In this document: positions 59,447 to 64,000 of the stretch, piece after piece
How the letters are laid out: every line of letters begins with the position of its first letter
Numbering within the stretch: the stretch's first letter is position 1
Assembly: GCA_021234155.1 (NCBI GenBank)
Contig: JAJEKV010000017.1
Location: 18,364,372-18,428,371 of the forward strand
Source: Isoetes taiwanensis
Lineage: Eukaryota; Streptophyta; Lycopodiopsida; Isoetales; Isoetaceae
Direction of reading: 5' to 3'
Length of the DNA: 64,000 bases
The notes under the pieces: model-generated
What the model was told of the DNA's origin: nothing
The model's database searches: none
What the model saw: the letters and a program-made list of their open reading frames with translations, nothing else
Program-made: the position numbers and the translations under genes

Positions 59447-62400
59447 TTAAACCAATGCAGTACCAATGAAGACTTCTTCTGCGGGACCTGTCATGTAGAC
59501 ATGGTTGTTTTCTTCTTTCCATTCAATCTCCAACGGACCACCTGGTAAATCCACTCGGCATTTCTGTTCACGTCACATGATTTAGTCAAATATCCAATGA
59601 AATAGAAATGCCAAATGTCACAATGAAGCAATGGTTTTCTATTTATGAATAGAAAAGCCAATCAAAGTTAAAAAAAATTGAATTATGCTTATGATGTGTG
59701 TTGTAGTCCGCGAGAATGTAAATCATTACTATGATTAAAGTCAAACATCTGGAGGAAACAAATCTTTACCCTGTCTGCTCGACCCTCCAGGACCGCAGCC
59801 ACTAAGAGTGCGCATGCACCAGTTCCACAAGCAAGTGTAGCTCCTATAGAACAGGAAAGAAAATTACATTTACCACTCATAACATGGTGTAACAGCATAC
59901 AGGGAAGGAAGATTCATAATCTCTATGGGCTCAACTTGGGGCTCGGACGAGCTCATGGGAACAGAAGAATTGTTGCATTGTTGAGGAGGGAAATCAGGCG
60001 TTGGAACCACGCCAATGCTGGTTAAGGAAAAATAATACCACCTTAAGATGCAAGTATAAGCATGTTCTCATTGTTCAGATTTTCAAATTAAGATGTCTTG
60101 CTCCCACCCAAACCTCAAAACAAAATGGATGTTATTCTTTTGTCTAACGGTTCAGGCAGAGGAAATCTAACACAGTTGAATTCAATCACTATAATTTACG
60201 AATGTCCCCTGCTTCAGAAACACGCTTCAAGTCTGGGGTGAGCCATTTCAGAAACCCCTGGATGCTTATATGGCAGAACGAGGCCGCTCATTTTTGTTTA
60301 AATTAGCTCTAAACAGTTGTTTAAAAATAAGATGCCTCTCTGTGAACTGAACTAGAGTATATGTTAGAGCTATGGGTCATGGCCTGCAAAAACCCACTCT
60401 TGCCCAGATGTGAAACTCCAGTCCATCCTACTTGAACTTCAGATATTACTTTATGTGATTCTACAACCTTTATATCTCTTCCATTCAGCTGAGATAGCAG
60501 ACAAAGTATGGACAATTTAATATCTCCCTGAATCATGTGAATGCAACATTTACCTGCACCCCGTTCCCAAACCTTCATTCTTAAATGAGATCTTGACAGA
60601 ACTTGAACAAACTCTGAAAACCAAACAAATTTGGCATAAATAGCATATCCAAGTATAGTTAACCTCAAAAATATAAATTCGTTATAAGCTCATGAACTTC
60701 AAATATAACATCAAAAACAGCTGCCCTAAGTACCATACCAGTATTTGTTCTAGATGGGAATGCCTCGTGGTTTTCAAATAATGGACCAATTTCAGGTAAC
60801 TTTAGAGTATTGAGATCCAAATTCTGTATAGAACAGTATACAGGCAGTTATTTATTTTACCATTAAGAACCAAGTACATGCCGCAACCATCTTCAAGCAT
60901 TGAATGAAGCTTTCAATAAGCTTTCCAACTTCCAAGCTAAGACAAAAAGTCATGGCTCTCTTATTATGTGGTGACAAGGTTAAAAAGTGGTGTATGTGCA
61001 TGCTCTTCCATTAGTATTCACATAATATAACTTTCCAAATTATGACCCTTAGGATTAGGTGGACAACATATAATCCAAATTGTGTTTCATGGTTCCACAT
61101 TTAAAGTGCAACTTTACATACATGTAGTGCGAGCAAATAACTGTGCAAATCGTACCTCAGCACCCTCCTGACCAAACGTAATGCAATGGGGATTTCCCAT
61201 GCTTACACAGGTGACAATCCACTTAGTTTGGCCTATAAGCAAGGGAGCCTTAATGACAGCACCATCCCTTGTAGGAGGAATCTTTGTGGGTATATTGACG
61301 GAGTTTAGAATAGGTGGTCCCATGTCTACTGCAACCTGCATCCGCCAAACAATCAGCAACTAATCAACTAGAAAGTAACTCTCTACTTATGATTAAGAAA
61401 GAAAGTTGAATGCAGATATTAAACTTGTCAATTAGAGTTCCATATCCCAACAGTCAAACATAGTCACCATTGATAATATGGACATAAAAAGATGAGGATG
61501 GATATAGCATATATTATACAGAAGCAGCAACAGAGTTGGCTGCTTTTCCAATTTGTAAAGGATTTTTACTGTGCTTTCGCTTGCAACCCCTTTTGCAAAA
61601 ACTGACACCATGATTAATTCTTTGTCTTGATAAGTCGCAACTCTCATCATCAATACCGAAAAATATACAATATACTAACATGGATAGTTAAGCTACCTGA
61701 CCATCTGCTTGAAGCTTTGGAATTATTGGCCCAGCAAGTGTATGTATATTATAGCTGCAAGCAAAGAAGAGTTATTAACAGTTATTTTACTTCATTTACT
61801 ATATAAAATACCTTCTCGGTTGATTTATGCCTTCAAGTTTGGCAACAAAGCGAGCCATGCATCGAATGCCATTCCCGCACATCTATTATAAAAGGGAAGA
61901 AAATATATGTACATGTTTATACTGGAAAATGTATCGCGTACATTTATCATTAACGAAGATTTGAGCATTAGGGAAATACCTCTGGCTCACTACCATCTGA
62001 ATTAAAGATACGCATGGAGTAGTCGCTGCCATTAACTGCAGGCATAGCAAAAATAACACCATCTGCACCAACTCCAAAGTTTCTGTTACAAATTTTGACA
62101 GCTTCATCTTGGGAGACTTTAGGATCCAGAGTATCGCGATTATCTATCTGCAAATTTCAGATAATAGCCTAACATTACAATAACAAAACATAAGATTTGA
62201 TCATGTTATATATATATTGAAATGAGCAGCTGCAAGCACATTTTCAAGATAATGGAAAGCTGAACACTCAGGGGAGTAAAGCGGCACTTATATCTTCGTC
62301 TTGCTTCATTATGTAACTTTTCATACAGTATCCAAAGATGCAAAGAGCACCAGTTATGCCGCAAAATGGTTGGTATGATAAAGATTGCAAAGCTTTTTAC

Positions 62401-63711
62401 AAACAACTAAAACATGCTTTGGCTTTTAGCCCTGATACAATAACTGCAAAGGGAAACTTGAAGCCAAAGTTGAAGAGGATATGTTGAACCTGCTGTATAG
62501 CAGTGAGTCTACGAAGATTTGGAAGAAAATGTTAGCAGTGTTACATCTCTTGTAGATGTTAAGAATCAGCAAATTGGCTAGAGGTTGAAATCTTTTTTCT
62601 TCTATGTTTCTCTTATTAAGTCAGCCATACAACAGTTACATATAACAGTTAAATACTGGAAAAACTAAGGATTGCGAAGCTCTTCGTGCTGAAATGCTTA
62701 TACATGGGATTGGAACATTTGCCCTATCATTACAGACCAATTTGAAGGGGATCCAATAATCGCGGCAGCTTATGAGCTATTATGACCTCTGCTCATCTAT
62801 GAACTCTCGCAAATGATCGAGCATCCATAAGGAAAATGCAAGAATGAATCCAGATCTTAGGCAATCAGTAAGGACAAGCTGGAGCAGAAGGACAATGTGG
62901 AAGACATATTAAATGCTAGTTATTTTCTAGTTATATTCAATGCGCCTAACAGGTCTAATTTGTTGTATTTATTTGGTCTCATAGACCCTCGGGTCTTTAT
63001 TAGATGTCAATAAAATCCCTTTCTCTTTCTTTCTTTATGTTAAATGCCGAAGGACAATGCCTTCAAACAGGCCTACGCATGTTGTACTCATTATGAAGCG
63101 AGCACTTTTGTGTTTAGATATTTCAGAAGGTTGAGCCAGGGATTCAATCACAACGTGAATATCAGAAGCCATTAGCTGTGTCAACAATCAGTTGCATACA
63201 GACAGAATATGCAATTTGAAGGGATTGAATGTACCAGTAGAAAATCGTTGCCTAGGCCTTGATACTTGACGAAACTTATAAGCTTCTGCATCAAAAGAAT
63301 AACTATGACTTCAGCCCAAACTCAAACACAAGTTTAATCTAAAGCAACAACTGATTCTGATGATCTACAAGCGCGAATAATTAGTTGTCAGTAACAGAGA
63401 AAATTTAGACAATACGTGCATCTATTTGTTATAGATTCAACATGCTTAAGATCGACAAAAACTCACAATGGGCTACATACTTTGTTACTTTTCATTGCTG
63501 CCAAATGATCGACTGATTTTTCCTGCACTACAGCCACTGGCTGAAGTGCTCTTCTCACCGAAAAAATAGCGACCTTATGCCGGAGAGGAAACTGCAAGGA
63601 TATGGACAGCTTATTGGGAGAAACACGATTTGACCAACAAAATGGAGAGAAGGAAAGGGTCGAGCAGCGATGTGCTTCCATTATGAATGCTGTAGGCATA
63701 GACAAAGACAA
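59447..63711 (-). CDS. DAPF: Diaminopimelate epimerase, plastid-targeted (ten exons)
   Basis: It converts LL- to meso-diaminopimelate, the penultimate step of lysine biosynthesis, in the plastid. Exons by plus coordinates: 63481-63711, 63235-63285, 61980-62147, 61812-61882, 61697-61754, 61156-61335, 60739-60823, 60554-60613, 59770-59843, 59447-59563. All have GT/AG borders and keep phase, giving 364 residues, close to plant DapF. The first ~80 residues ([18 protein letters not shown]...) look like a transit peptide. Family blocks in order: [49 protein letters not shown] with catalytic Cys152, [30 protein letters not shown] with catalytic Cys307, and [11 protein letters not shown] near the end. 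Nothing is missing. Intron 2 is long and holds a LINE 3' end. Confidence 0.96.
62930..63037 (+). mobile_element. LINE-family 3' end inside DAPF intron 2 (copy 6)
   Basis: CTCATAGACC-CTC-GGGTCTTTATT then GATGTCAATAAAATCCC and a TTTC-rich tail (to about 63037) match the terminal stem-loop, GACG(A)TAAAAT block and simple-repeat tail of the other copies. No coding part is recognised upstream. It lies opposite to DAPF transcription. Confidence 0.6.
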
Positions 63712-64000
63712 TACTTAGTAACAAGTGCAGAATTAATTCCTTTTACAATTCTATATATATCTAATCAAATTTTTTCACAGTCTTGTTTCCAGGTTTTTCA
63801 AACGGGGTTTGGATTTTCACGACGATGGCTAAGCATCGCAATATGCATGGTAGTCTAGAATAGAGGCCATTGAAGTATGGAAGAATGCTAGGAACCAAAA
63901 TGTAGTAATAGCATTGAACATAGTGGATAAATTGACCTAAACTATGGGAAATGCACGCTTGGGTGAAGTTAGGGTGGGGATAGAGAAGTTAGATTCACGA
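63712..64000 (-). promoter_or_regulatory. Probable DAPF promoter region
   Basis: On the minus strand a TATATATAG stretch lies at about 63750-63760, 40-50 bp before the DAPF ATG. It would fit a TATA box with a very short leader. No other gene is recognised to the window edge. Confidence 0.3.

Overview
The window reads as nuclear DNA of a land plant. It carries a split gene for a plastid-type diaminopimelate epimerase with an N-terminal extension like a transit peptide. It also carries a PPR-LAGLIDADG protein of the OTP51 type, which is known from plants. The rest is gene-poor and rich in transposons: Helitron, CACTA-like, PIF/Harbinger, Ty1/copia and at least two families of non-LTR retrotransposon (LINE). 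I cannot fix the lineage further.

Layout. 1-2580: two Helitron-like elements joined head to tail; the second holds a 2 kb homopurine tract. 2608-9194 and 19395-25978: a 6.6 kb direct duplication, each copy carrying the 5' part of the same L1-type LINE insertion. Between them, 9195-19394, lies a 10.2 kb segment with CACTA-like ends and 0.8 kb inverted subterminal repeat fields. It holds a copia fragment and a second CACTA-like terminus. 24263-29871: the full-length L1, with an 18 bp target-site duplication and several frame breaks. 32.2-34.1 kb: a probable small membrane-protein gene with an ACGT-box promoter. 34364-35210: a non-autonomous Harbinger element. 36.1-39.5 kb: a broken LINE of a second family. 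40.4 kb: an orphan RWP-RK fragment. 41.2-42.0 kb: a truncated L1. 44.0 kb: a Harbinger transposase remnant. 45.8-49.6 kb: an L1 3' end interrupted by a nearly intact second-family LINE. 49.6-52.0 kb: an unidentified coding-like remnant and another LINE 3' end followed by (CT)63. 53.2-56.1 kb: the OTP51-like gene. 57.4-58.0 kb: one more LINE 3' end. 59.4-63.7 kb: the ten-exon DAPF gene on the minus strand.

The two confident host genes are not functionally linked beyond both probably acting in the plastid: lysine biosynthesis (DAPF) and organelle intron splicing (OTP51-like).

Three structural points stand out. First, the 6.6 kb duplication is bounded exactly by transposon ends. Second, the differences between its two copies fall mostly at CAG/CTG sites, which looks like methylation-linked consensus error. 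Third, the second LINE family has at least six 3' ends here; most share a terminal stem-loop, and each has its own microsatellite tail.
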